Part shown: one piece after another, positions 35,565-43,638 of the stretch | Layout: every line of letters begins with the position of its first letter | Numbering within the stretch: position 1 is the first letter of the stretch | Source: CAZGAQ01 sp964523405 | Lineage (GTDB): Bacteria; Planctomycetota; Phycisphaerae; UBA1845; Fen-1342 | Reading direction: 5' to 3' | DNA: 64,000 nt | Assembly (NCBI GenBank): GCA_964523405.1 | Contig: CAZGAQ010000004.1 | Location: 124,001-188,000 of the forward strand | The notes under the pieces: generated by a model | Seen by the model: the letters and a program-made list of their open reading frames with translations, nothing else | Database searches by the model: none | Told to the model about the DNA's origin: nothing | Made by a program: the position numbers and the translations under genes

Positions 35565-36677
35565 ATGAAAACTCGACTGCCTCGCCAAGAGTTCCTGGAT
35601 GCCCTGACAGCGGTTGCGGCCATCGCGGGTGGCCGGACGACTAAACCCATACTGAGCTGTGTGAAGATCAGCACGGAGGCGGATGCGGTCGAGCTGAGCG
35701 CGACGGATGGCGAGGCATCGTTACGGCTGGGGGTGGCGAGCTTTGCGGTTGAGGAGCCGGGAGAGGCGGTGCTGCCGGCGGAGCGGCTCTTGGGGATTAT
35801 TCGCGAGATGCCGGACCCGGAGATTCGGCTGGAGGCGGATGATCGCTACGGCGTCGTGCGTGGGCAGGGCAGTGAGTTCAAGATTTTCGTATTTCCGACG
35901 GCGGACTTCCCGGCGATCCCGACGTTTGGTGATGAACCCGACTTGGTGATGGACGGGGCGCAGCTGACGCGGATGATCAGTCTGACGATTTACGCGGCGG
36001 CGCGCGAGACGGGGCGGTATGCCATCAACGGCGTGTTGTGGCAGAAGAAGGGCAAGCGGCTGTTCCTGGTGGCGACGGACGGCCGGCGGCTGGCGCGGGC
36101 GGGCGGCAGCGTGTTGGAAGCGAAGAGCGGGGATTTCGACGCGATCGTGCCGGCGAAGGCGCTGCACGCGTTCGAGCGCGTCTTCACGCCGAGCAAGGAG
36201 CGCGGGGAGTGGACCGTCGAAGTGCGCGTGTTGCCGAACCAGATTCTGCTGCATAGCGGCGAGCGGATGCTGGCGACCGCGCTGGTCGAAGGGAACTTCC
36301 CCAAGTATGAGGAAGTCATCCCGAAGGATGCGGACAAGGTGGCGCGGCTGAACCGGCTGGAACTGCACGGTGCGATCAAGCGCGCCGCGCTGCTGACGAG
36401 CGATGAGGCGCGCGCGGTGAAGCTGGCATTCAGCGGCGAGCACCTGGTGATCACGGCCAATTCGCCGGAGCAGGGTGAAGCGCGCGTGGAGGTCCCGCTG
36501 GAGTATGAGGGCACGCCGGTCGAGATCGGCTTCAATGCGGCCTTTGTGAATGACGCCCTGAAGGTGCTGCCCTATGAGCTGATCAGCATCGAGCTCAAAG
36601 AGAGCTTCCGGCCAGGCGTGGTGCGCGGCGACGACAAGAACGAGTTTCTCTATGTGGTCATGCCGGTCTCACTCTAG
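35565..36677 (+). CDS. dnaN: DNA polymerase III sliding clamp, beta subunit
   Basis: The protein has 370 residues, the normal size for the beta clamp, which forms a ring dimer that tethers polymerase III to DNA. Three domains of about 120 residues each follow the usual pattern. Family features are visible: LPRQEFLDALTAVAAIAGGRTTKPIL, the middle-domain MISLTIYAAARETGRYAINGVLW with FLVATDGRRLAR, and the C-terminal YVVMPVSL, which ends in the beta-clamp PMxL-like sequence. It lies between the probable origin and the dciA-like gene. Confidence 0.97.
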   Translation: MKTRLPRQEFLDALTAVAAIAGGRTTKPILSCVKISTEADAVELSATDGEASLRLGVASFAVEEPGEAVLPAERLLGIIREMPDPEIRLEADDRYGVVRGQGSEFKIFVFPTADFPAIPTFGDEPDLVMDGAQLTRMISLTIYAAARETGRYAINGVLWQKKGKRLFLVATDGRRLARAGGSVLEAKSGDFDAIVPAKALHAFERVFTPSKERGEWTVEVRVLPNQILLHSGERMLATALVEGNFPKYEEVIPKDADKVARLNRLELHGAIKRAALLTSDEARAVKLAFSGEHLVITANSPEQGEARVEVPLEYEGTPVEIGFNAAFVNDALKVLPYELISIELKESFRPGVVRGDDKNEFLYVVMPVSL

Positions 36678-36754
36678 GGTGCCGTCGCACCAGACCGCGC
36701 CGGTAAGCGGGCCGGGGGCACGGGCGGCGGGTCCGTATGTATGGGGCCAGAGAC

Positions 36755-36767
36755 GGGCCAGAGGCCC
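36755..36767. repeat. Short GGGCC-AGA-GGCCC palindrome
   Basis: Five-base arms around AGA, within a stretch (36736-36783) that reads like an interspersed repeat. It is upstream of the DciA-like gene and contains misleading in-frame ATG codons at 36741 and 36768. Confidence 0.45.
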
Positions 36768-36809
36768 ATGCTCCCCGATCCGATATGGGACAGGAAGGGG
36801 GGCGGGTGC

Positions 36810-37229
36810 GTGAACGCCCGGCAGTATGACTGGTTGCGGGAGAATCGGAGCTCCGCTGGAGCGCGGGGGCTGGACGAAATCTCGGCGCGGGCGGCGCGGC
36901 GCCGCGCGCAGGGGGAGCGCTGGATCTGCTCGCCGCTGGCCGGCGTATTGAAGCAGGCCGCGCGGATGTTGCGTGCGCGGCAGGCGGCGGAGGCGGCGTG
37001 GGAACGGATTGTCCGGCCGCAGTGGCGGACCGCGGCGCGAGTGGAGTCGGCGGTGGCGGGAGTGGTTGTGGTGGGGGTGGACCATGCGGCGCTGCTGTAC
37101 GAGCTGGGGCGGCAGAAGGCGGCGCTAGAGCGGCAGATGCGGCAACTGGTGCCGGGGTGCCGGCGGCTACAATTAGGCTTGGCTAGTGCGGGGGCGGGGC
37201 CCGCGGATGAAGCAGAGCGGGGGCGGTAG
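36810..37229 (+). CDS. DciA-like DUF721 protein (helicase loader family)
   Basis: The protein has 139 residues. GTG at 36810 was chosen over upstream ATG codons because it has a GGAAGGGGGG site and because the upstream segment looks like an intergenic repeat. The domain AAWERIVRPQWRTAARVESA, then VVVVGVDHAALLYELGRQKA, then LERQMRQLVPGCRRLQL fits the DUF721 pattern: a Trp near the start, beta strands, then a helix and LQL end. DUF721 proteins include DciA, which loads the replicative helicase DnaB in many bacteria. In the classical order dnaA-dnaN-recF-DUF721-gyrB, recF is absent here. The stop overlaps the region before gyrB. Confidence 0.75.
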   Translation: MNARQYDWLRENRSSAGARGLDEISARAARRRAQGERWICSPLAGVLKQAARMLRARQAAEAAWERIVRPQWRTAARVESAVAGVVVVGVDHAALLYELGRQKAALERQMRQLVPGCRRLQLGLASAGAGPADEAERGR

Positions 37230-37240
37230 TGGAGCAGGAG

Positions 37241-39688
37241 ATGCGCGTGGCGGACACGCCCAATACGAACTACGACGAGAGTAAGGTGCAGGTGCTGGAG
37301 GGGACGGAGCACGTACGCAAGCGCCCGAGCATGTACATTGGGGACACCGGGCTGCGTGGCCTGCATCATCTGGTTTACGAAGTCATCGACAACTCGATCG
37401 ACGAAGCGATGGCGGGGGTGTGCGGCAACATCAGCGTGGTCATCTATGCGGACGGCAGTGTGAGTGTCGAGGATGACGGGCGCGGCATCCCCGTGGGCTG
37501 GAAGGAAGAGTACAACATGTCCGCGCTGGAGGTCTGTCTGACCAAGCTGGGCGCGGGCGCGAAGTTCGATCGTGAGTCGTACAAGGTGTCGGGTGGTCTG
37601 CACGGCGTCGGCGTGAGCGTGGTGAACGCGCTGTCGGCGTGGCTGCGGGCCGTGGTGCAGCGCGACGGACACGTGTGGACGATGAGCTTCGAGCGCGGCC
37701 GCACGACGCAACCGCTCGAGCAGACTGGTGACTCGGAGAAGGCGGGGACGCTGGTACATTTCCAGCCGGACCCGGAGGTATTCCGCGAGACCAGCTTCCA
37801 CTACGACATTCTGGCCAACCGCGTGCGCGAGTTGGCGTACCTCAATTCCGGGCTGATGATCGCCTTGCGGGACGAGCGCAGCGGGCAGGAGGAGCGCTTC
37901 TGCTTCGAGCATGGCATTCGCGAGTTCGTCGACCATCTCAACAAGGGCAAAACGGCGCTGCATACGCCGGCGCTGTATTTCAAGCGCGAGGACCCGCAGC
38001 TCCGGCTGATCCTGGAGTGCGCGTTCCAGTACACCGACGCGTACAACGAGACGATGCTGTCGTTCGTGAACAACATCAACACGGTGGAGGGGGGCACGCA
38101 CCTCTCGGGCTTCCGCACCGCGCTGACGCGTTCACTCAACAGCTATGCCCGCAAGGCAAACTTGTTGAAGGCCAACGATCCGACGCCGACGGGCGAGGAC
38201 ATTCGTGAAGGCCTCACGGCGATCGTGTCGGTGAAAGTGCCGGAGCCGCAGTTCGAAGGGCAGACGAAGACAAAGCTCGGCAACGGCGAAGTCGGCACCT
38301 TCGTGGAAACCTCCATCAACGAGATGCTGAGCAATTTTCTGGAGGAACGTCCGGCCGAAGCGAAGCGCATCGTCGGCAAGACCGTGCAAGCCGCCCTGGC
38401 GCGCGAGGCGGCCCGCAAGGCGCGCGAAACGGCCCGCAAAAGCGCCATGAGCGGCGCGGGGATGTCGCGCAAGCTGGTCGATTGTTCCAGCCGCGAGGTA
38501 GCGGCGACCGAGCTGTTCATTGTTGAGGGCGATTCGGCCGCCGGCTCCGCGAAGGGCTACCGCGACTCGGCGACGCAGGCGATTCTGCCGATTCGCGGGA
38601 AGATCCTGAACGTGGAGAAGTCGCGCCTGCACAAGGTGCTCAGCAATGAGGAGATTCTCGAGATCATTCGGGCGGTCGGGACCGGCATCGGCGAGGAGGA
38701 TTTCGACCTGGCCAAGCTCCGCTACGGCCGGGTGATCCTGATGACGGATGCGGACGTGGATGGCTCACACATTCGGACGCTGCTGCTCACGTTCTTTTTC
38801 CGGCATCTGCGGCCGCTGATCGACAATGGCGTGATCTACATTGCGCAGCCGCCGCTGTATCAATTGGCCAAGGGCAAGGCGCGGCACTACGTGATTGATG
38901 ATGCGGAATTGAACACGCGGCTGACGGCGCTGGGGCTGGACCACACGGCGCTGGAGCTGCGGCGGGCGGGGCTGCCGGCGCGGCGGATTCAGGGTCAGGA
39001 GCTTGCGGACCTGCTGCGGTTGGTGGAGGAGGTGGAGCGCAACGCGAAGGTGCTCGGGCGGCGCGGCATCGTATTTCGGGCGTTTGTGGCGCGGCGCAGT
39101 GCGGCGGGGCAGTTGCCCATGCTGCGCGCGCTGACTCCGACGGACGAGGCCTATTTCTATAGCGAGGCGGACTTCGAGGCGTACCGGCGGGATGCCGTTG
39201 CGAAGGGTCAGGCGATCGTGAAAAACGATCTGGCGGAAGCGCAGCAGCTCCAGCGGCTGTTCACCCGGTTGCCGGAGTTCGGCTGCCACGTAGAGGACCT
39301 GTTCGCCCACCGCGAGGAGCAGATTACCGGCGAGCTTGCCCCGGCGGTTTTTGTGCTGGTGGGGGCGGGCGGCGAGACGACGGAGCTGGACAATCTGGCG
39401 GCGCTGCCGACGGGGATTCGCGGGATCGGCGCGCGCGGCTGGGAGATCAAGCGGTTCAAGGGCCTGGGCGAGATGAACAAGGATGAGCTCTGGGAGACCA
39501 CCATGAATCCGTCCAACCGCGTACTGCGGAAGGTTGTGGTGGGTGAGACCGACGAGGACCCGGAGCAGGCCGCGCTCGACGCCGTCGAGGCGGACAAGAT
39601 CTTCTGCGTGCTGATGGGGGAGAACGTGGAAGATCGCAAGGAGTTCATCGAGAAGAATGCGATCCACGTGAAGAACTTGGACGTGTAG
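37241..39688 (+). CDS. gyrB: DNA gyrase subunit B
   Basis: The protein has 815 residues, a normal length. It is the ATPase subunit of the gyrase that introduces negative supercoils. The GHKL ATPase domain (EVIDNSIDEA, then DDGRGIPVGW, then GLHGVGVSVVNALS) is followed by the transducer domain. The Toprim domain has VEGDSAAGSAKG near residue 427 and DADVDGSHIR near 500, giving the metal-binding acidic residues. The C-terminal part ends in RRFKGLGEMN-like sequence (KRFKGLGEMNKDELWETT). ATG at 37241 follows GGAG; a GTG at 37229 is an alternative. gyrA is not in the window. Confidence 0.97.
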   Translation: MRVADTPNTNYDESKVQVLEGTEHVRKRPSMYIGDTGLRGLHHLVYEVIDNSIDEAMAGVCGNISVVIYADGSVSVEDDGRGIPVGWKEEYNMSALEVCLTKLGAGAKFDRESYKVSGGLHGVGVSVVNALSAWLRAVVQRDGHVWTMSFERGRTTQPLEQTGDSEKAGTLVHFQPDPEVFRETSFHYDILANRVRELAYLNSGLMIALRDERSGQEERFCFEHGIREFVDHLNKGKTALHTPALYFKREDPQLRLILECAFQYTDAYNETMLSFVNNINTVEGGTHLSGFRTALTRSLNSYARKANLLKANDPTPTGEDIREGLTAIVSVKVPEPQFEGQTKTKLGNGEVGTFVETSINEMLSNFLEERPAEAKRIVGKTVQAALAREAARKARETARKSAMSGAGMSRKLVDCSSREVAATELFIVEGDSAAGSAKGYRDSATQAILPIRGKILNVEKSRLHKVLSNEEILEIIRAVGTGIGEEDFDLAKLRYGRVILMTDADVDGSHIRTLLLTFFFRHLRPLIDNGVIYIAQPPLYQLAKGKARHYVIDDAELNTRLTALGLDHTALELRRAGLPARRIQGQELADLLRLVEEVERNAKVLGRRGIVFRAFVARRSAAGQLPMLRALTPTDEAYFYSEADFEAYRRDAVAKGQAIVKNDLAEAQQLQRLFTRLPEFGCHVEDLFAHREEQITGELAPAVFVLVGAGGETTELDNLAALPTGIRGIGARGWEIKRFKGLGEMNKDELWETTMNPSNRVLRKVVVGETDEDPEQAALDAVEADKIFCVLMGENVEDRKEFIEKNAIHVKNLDV

Positions 39689-40319
39689 GCGCGGGGTGGG
39701 CGGACGCGTGCGGCGCGGGCAGGTACGGCGCCAGCGCGGCGGCAAAGAGCGCGTACCCGGCGGCGTTCAGATGCAGGCCGTCGTCCGTCAGGGCGGCGCG
39801 CAATTCCCCGTTGCTCCCGACGACGACCGTATGGAGGTCGAGGAACAGGGCGCCGCGCGCGCTCGCGATACGGGCGATGGGCGGGTTCAGCGCGCGGATC
39901 AGCGGGTTGAGGCCGGCAAAGCGCCCCGTGGTGGGCAGGAGGTTCATGATCAGCAGGGGGGTGTGGGGGAGCCGCGTGCGGATCGTGGCGATGAGGTCGT
40001 CGTAGGCAGCGATGATGTCCGGCAGCGGGGGCGTACCGTGGCGCCACAGCTCGCCCAGGTCGTTGGCGCCGTTTTCGAAGACGATGAAGGCCGGCGCCAG
40101 GTCGAAGAGGGACACGTCCAGCCGGTGGCGGATGCCGCGCTCGGTCAGGCCGAGGCGGTCGCACGCGATGCCGCGATTCACGCAGCGGTAGCCGGGGAGC
40201 CAGCGCCGGGCGTCAAACCACTCCAGGTGCGATGACCCGAGCAGCACGATGCCGCCGGGCGTGACGCGCTCGGCGGCAAATCCCCGCAGGCGCTCGTAGT
40301 AATGGGCTTCGGCGTCCAT
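39645..40319 (-). CDS. SGNH/GDSL-type hydrolase
   Basis: The protein has 224 residues. The four SGNH blocks are visible: GGIVLLGSSHLEWF (block I, with Ser29 or Ser30 as nucleophile), NRGIACDRLG (Gly block), FENGANDLG (Asn block) and LTDDGLHLNAAGY (the Asp-x-x-His pair). Members are esterases, lipases or acyltransferases acting on lipids or sugar acetates. No signal peptide is obvious. Its 3' end overlaps the end of the convergent gyrB by 44 bases, so the last residues (low-complexity Pro/Ala/Ser) are encoded opposite the gyrB stop region. The spacing of AAGGAG to the ATG is longer than usual (12 bases). Confidence 0.85.
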   Translation of the reverse strand: MDAEAHYYERLRGFAAERVTPGGIVLLGSSHLEWFDARRWLPGYRCVNRGIACDRLGLTERGIRHRLDVSLFDLAPAFIVFENGANDLGELWRHGTPPLPDIIAAYDDLIATIRTRLPHTPLLIMNLLPTTGRFAGLNPLIRALNPPIARIASARGALFLDLHTVVVGSNGELRAALTDDGLHLNAAGYALFAAALAPYLPAPHASAHPAPTRPSSSRGSHSSR

Positions 40320-40407
40320 GTAGCCGGGCAACTCCTTGTGCGGCGCGAATGCTCGTGTGACGGCGAATTCCGTCCGCCCCGGCGGGACCGCCAGCGGAAC
40401 CCCGGCC

Positions 40408-41784
40408 TCAATACGCGGTCGTGAGCTGCGCGCGCGGGTAGTAGTGCCGGCAGATTGCCCGGTAGTCGTGGCTGCACAGCGCCATGCCCAAGGCTCCGAT
40501 CTGGCACATCCCGACGCCGTGGCCCCAGCCGGCGCCGCGCAAGGTGACCGCGCTTAGCCGGCCGCCGGCGTCGCGCTGGGGGCGTACCGCGAACGCACTG
40601 CTGTAGAGGAATTTGCGGTGCAGCACCTGGCGAATGCGGTACTCGCTGTCGATCCGGCAGCGGACGCGTACCTTGCTGGTGTCGAAGAACTCCGCCTCCA
40701 CCGAATAGGCCCGTCCGCTCACGCCGCGGGCGCGCACGCGCACGTCCAGCAGCTCCGCAAGGTCCTTGGCGGCCGAGAGCTTGTCGCGCAGCAGGGTTTC
40801 CAGGTCGGCGCGCGCGTAGCGCACAGTCCAGCGGAAGTAGTCGTCGCTGGTGTCAACGCGACCCAGGTACCGGCCGATGGCGTCGACAGGGACGACCTGC
40901 GGGCTGCAGAAGCAGCGGGTTTGGGCGACCCAGGGTCCGTCGAGGAAGGCGTCGAGGTTTTCGGCAGTCACGGGGAAGAAGCCGTGCGCGGGGTCACCGG
41001 CCGGGGCGTCGACAATTGCGGAAATGCCGGGTTTTTCCAGCCCCCAGACGGCGACGGGGGTTTCGGACACACCGCCGCAGCTCTTGGCGTAGTTGGCGTC
41101 GAGGACTTCGCCGCCGGGCGTGAGCAGGACCTCGCCGCGGCAATCGCGGACGGCGGCGAGGGCGGTGGGGCTGAGGTCGCCGGTGCCCTGGTAGCGCTGG
41201 CAGCAATCGTCGTTGCAGCGGTCAAAGGGGTCGTCGTTGTGCTTGGGCTCGGTCATGGCGAGCAGCCAGGAGCGGGCGACGACGCACTGGGCCTTGAGGA
41301 GGTCGGCGGGGCAGGCGCCGCTCATTTCGGCGGTGATGACGCCGGCGAGATAGTCTTCGAGGGGCAGTTCGTTGATGAGCAGGACGCCGCGCGGGCCGGG
41401 GCGGAATTCGAGCGTGCCGCCGAGGGTCTGGTCGATGTGTTTCTGCCAGTGGAAGCCGCGGCCGGCGACGATGTCGTGGACGAGCACGCCGGCGCCGGGG
41501 GCGAGGGGCATGGTGGTGGTCGGTTGGATGCGCAGCCGCAGGCCCGTGGCGGGCGGGCCGCTGGGGAGCCGGGCGGACAACAATGCGCCGAGCCAACACA
41601 CCTCCAGCTCGTCGCCCGCGCGCAAGCGGGCGAGTGGCGGACCGGCGCTGAGTTCGTAGGTTCCGGACGGGATGCGGAGGCGCACCACGTCGCAGGCATC
41701 TTCGTCGAGGATGATGCCGATGCGTACGGTGGGCTCGATGTGCGCGGCGAGGGTCCAGGTGCGGATGCCGGTCGGTGGGGGCAT
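40408..41784 (-). CDS. SpoIID/LytB-domain protein
   Basis: The protein has 458 residues. The ATG follows GAGGAGAAGT. A long C-terminal half matches the SpoIID/LytB family: YLAGVITAEMSGACPADLLK, then AQCVVARSWLLAM, and the final GAGWGHGVGMCQIGALGMAL. SpoIID proteins are lytic transglycosylases that cut peptidoglycan during sporulation, but related proteins occur in non-sporulating bacteria, including planctomycetes. The N-terminal half has beta-rich sequence (RIGIILDEDACDVVRLRIPSG) that may bind glycans. No signal peptide is visible at the chosen start, so export is uncertain. It lies about 90 bases from the SGNH gene on the same strand. Confidence 0.85.
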   Translation of the reverse strand: MPPPTGIRTWTLAAHIEPTVRIGIILDEDACDVVRLRIPSGTYELSAGPPLARLRAGDELEVCWLGALLSARLPSGPPATGLRLRIQPTTTMPLAPGAGVLVHDIVAGRGFHWQKHIDQTLGGTLEFRPGPRGVLLINELPLEDYLAGVITAEMSGACPADLLKAQCVVARSWLLAMTEPKHNDDPFDRCNDDCCQRYQGTGDLSPTALAAVRDCRGEVLLTPGGEVLDANYAKSCGGVSETPVAVWGLEKPGISAIVDAPAGDPAHGFFPVTAENLDAFLDGPWVAQTRCFCSPQVVPVDAIGRYLGRVDTSDDYFRWTVRYARADLETLLRDKLSAAKDLAELLDVRVRARGVSGRAYSVEAEFFDTSKVRVRCRIDSEYRIRQVLHRKFLYSSAFAVRPQRDAGGRLSAVTLRGAGWGHGVGMCQIGALGMALCSHDYRAICRHYYPRAQLTTAY

Positions 41785-42038
41785 GGTTACTTCTCCTCAG
41801 TGCCAGGGCGGCAGTGTACCCAGAGGGGGGCGGGGCGGGCCAATCCCGGGTCGAGACCGAAAAAACGCCGGCCGGGGCAACCGGTCCGGACCGGCCTGAG
41901 CACCGGGGGCGTGCGGGAACCCGCAGAGGTTGCGCGGGGGTCCCTACTCACGGTTGCGCGGCTGCCCGTCGATGAGAGATGTTAAGGGGCCCGGCGTGGA
42001 GAGTGCGCTGGCCCCGCTTTCACCTCAGGAGAGCTGCA

Positions 42039-43577
42039 ATGGGTTTCAAGGGCAAGCTGGTGCTGGTGGGCATAGCGGAACTGGTGGCGCTGGGCGCTGT
42101 GCTGTTCACGCTATATGGGCGCGAGGCGCGCTCGGCCGTGCGGCAGCAATACGTGGAGAAGGCGCGCAGTGTCGTGCTGACCGCCGAGTCGGCGCGCGAG
42201 GAGTTCGCCAAGAAGTGGGAAGCCGGCCTGTTCACACCGGACCTGCTCAAGACCTGGGCCGCGGCGGGGGCCACCGACAAGGTGCTGCACGCGGTGCCGG
42301 TGGTGATGGCTTGGCGCACCGCCATGGCCAAGGCTGGGGAGGGCGGCTACGAGTTTCGCGTCCCGAAGTTCCAGCCGCGCAACCAGAAGAACGAGCCTGA
42401 CGCCATCGAGGCGGCCGTGCTCAAACGATTCGAACAGGAACCGGTGGGCGAAATCTGGGAACTCGACCGGGAGCGCAACGCGATTCGCTATTTCCGGCCG
42501 ATTCGGCTGACGCAGGAATGTCTGCTGTGCCACGGCGATCCGGCCAGTGCGGAGACGCTCTGGGCGAACCAGCAAGGCGCGGATCCGACCGGTGGGCGCA
42601 TGGAGAACTGGAAGGTCGGCGAGGTTCACGGCGCCTTTGAAGTAGTGCAGTCGCTCGATGCGGCCGACCGAGCGATCGCGGCGACGCTTTGGAAGGGGAC
42701 GGGCGTGGTCGGGGCACTGGTGGCGGTCGGGGCCGCCCTGCTGTACGCCGCGCTGCACCTGGTGGTGGGGCGCAACCTGATCGGGCCCATTAAGCGCATT
42801 GCGGCGGAGCTGGATGACGGCGCCGCGCAGGTGAATGAGGCGGCGGGGCAGGTGGCGAGCGCGGCCACGATGTTGGCCCAGGGGGCGAACGATCAGGCGG
42901 CGGCCCTGCAGCAGACGACGAGTTCGCTGGAGCAGGTGGCGGCGATGAGCCGGGACAACTCGAAGAATGCGGCGGCGGTCAGCCAGCTCAGCGAGCAAGC
43001 GCGGCAGACGGCGCAGAGCTGTGACAGCACGATGCAGCAGCTCGGCGAGGCGATGGGCTCGATTCGGACGTCTTCGGAGTCGATTCAAAAGGTGATCAAG
43101 GTCATCGAGGAGATTTCGTTCCAGACGAATTTGCTGGCGCTGAACGCCGCGGTCGAAGCGGCACGGGCCGGCGATCATGGCAAGGGCTTCGCGGTGGTTG
43201 CGTCCGAGGTGCGGGCGTTGGCGCTGCGCGCGGCGCAGGCCGCGCAGGAGACGACGGGGCTGATCGAAGCGTCGGTCCAGTATGCGCGGGACGGCGACAG
43301 CGTGGCCGAGCAGGTGGCCAGCGCGATGGGCGCCATCGTGCAGGACGTCGGCAAGGTCTCGGACCTGGTGGCCACTATCGCGCGCGCCAGCCAGGAGCAG
43401 ACCGAGGCCGTGGAACAGCTGAACTCGGCCGCAGCGCAGGTGAGTCAGGTCACACAACAGAATGCGTCGGCGTCGGAGGAATCGGCGTCGGCGTCCGAGG
43501 AGCTCTCGGCGCAGTCACACACGGTGCGCGCGACGGTGGCGAGCCTCGTGAAGCTCGTGGGGATGAAGCGGCACTAG
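42039..43577 (+). CDS. Methyl-accepting chemotaxis protein with DUF3365-type haem-binding sensor
   Basis: The protein has 512 residues. ATG at 42039 follows AGGAGAG. Helix 1 (residues 5-26) and helix 2 (221-243) enclose a sensor domain of about 195 residues, resembling the Tll0287-like DUF3365 domain. It contains CLLCHGDP at 161-168, a CxxCH c-type haem-binding motif, so it may sense redox, oxygen or nitric oxide through a haem. A HAMP-like linker (VGRNLIGPIKRIAAEL) follows. The signalling domain has the highly conserved hairpin tip EISFQTNLLALNAAVEAARA and GKGFAVVASEVRALALRAAQ. No cheA or cheW genes are near, so it must work with a distant chemotaxis system. Confidence 0.88.
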   Translation: MGFKGKLVLVGIAELVALGAVLFTLYGREARSAVRQQYVEKARSVVLTAESAREEFAKKWEAGLFTPDLLKTWAAAGATDKVLHAVPVVMAWRTAMAKAGEGGYEFRVPKFQPRNQKNEPDAIEAAVLKRFEQEPVGEIWELDRERNAIRYFRPIRLTQECLLCHGDPASAETLWANQQGADPTGGRMENWKVGEVHGAFEVVQSLDAADRAIAATLWKGTGVVGALVAVGAALLYAALHLVVGRNLIGPIKRIAAELDDGAAQVNEAAGQVASAATMLAQGANDQAAALQQTTSSLEQVAAMSRDNSKNAAAVSQLSEQARQTAQSCDSTMQQLGEAMGSIRTSSESIQKVIKVIEEISFQTNLLALNAAVEAARAGDHGKGFAVVASEVRALALRAAQAAQETTGLIEASVQYARDGDSVAEQVASAMGAIVQDVGKVSDLVATIARASQEQTEAVEQLNSAAAQVSQVTQQNASASEESASASEELSAQSHTVRATVASLVKLVGMKRH

Positions 43578-43638
43578 CAGCTCCGGCCGCGTCCACCTGA
43601 GCGGGATGCAGTGTTGGTGCGGGCGACCGGTGGCCGAA

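Noticed and set aside
35140..35568. An open frame through the dnaA-dnaN gap
   Set aside because: No recognisable protein features, no ribosome-binding site, overlaps the dnaN start; the region is better explained as origin and promoter DNA.
41800..42038. Possible riboswitch upstream of the chemoreceptor gene
   Set aside because: A perfect palindrome (CCGGTCCGGACCGG at 41881-41894) is present, but no conserved core of the c-di-GMP or other known riboswitch classes was recognised.
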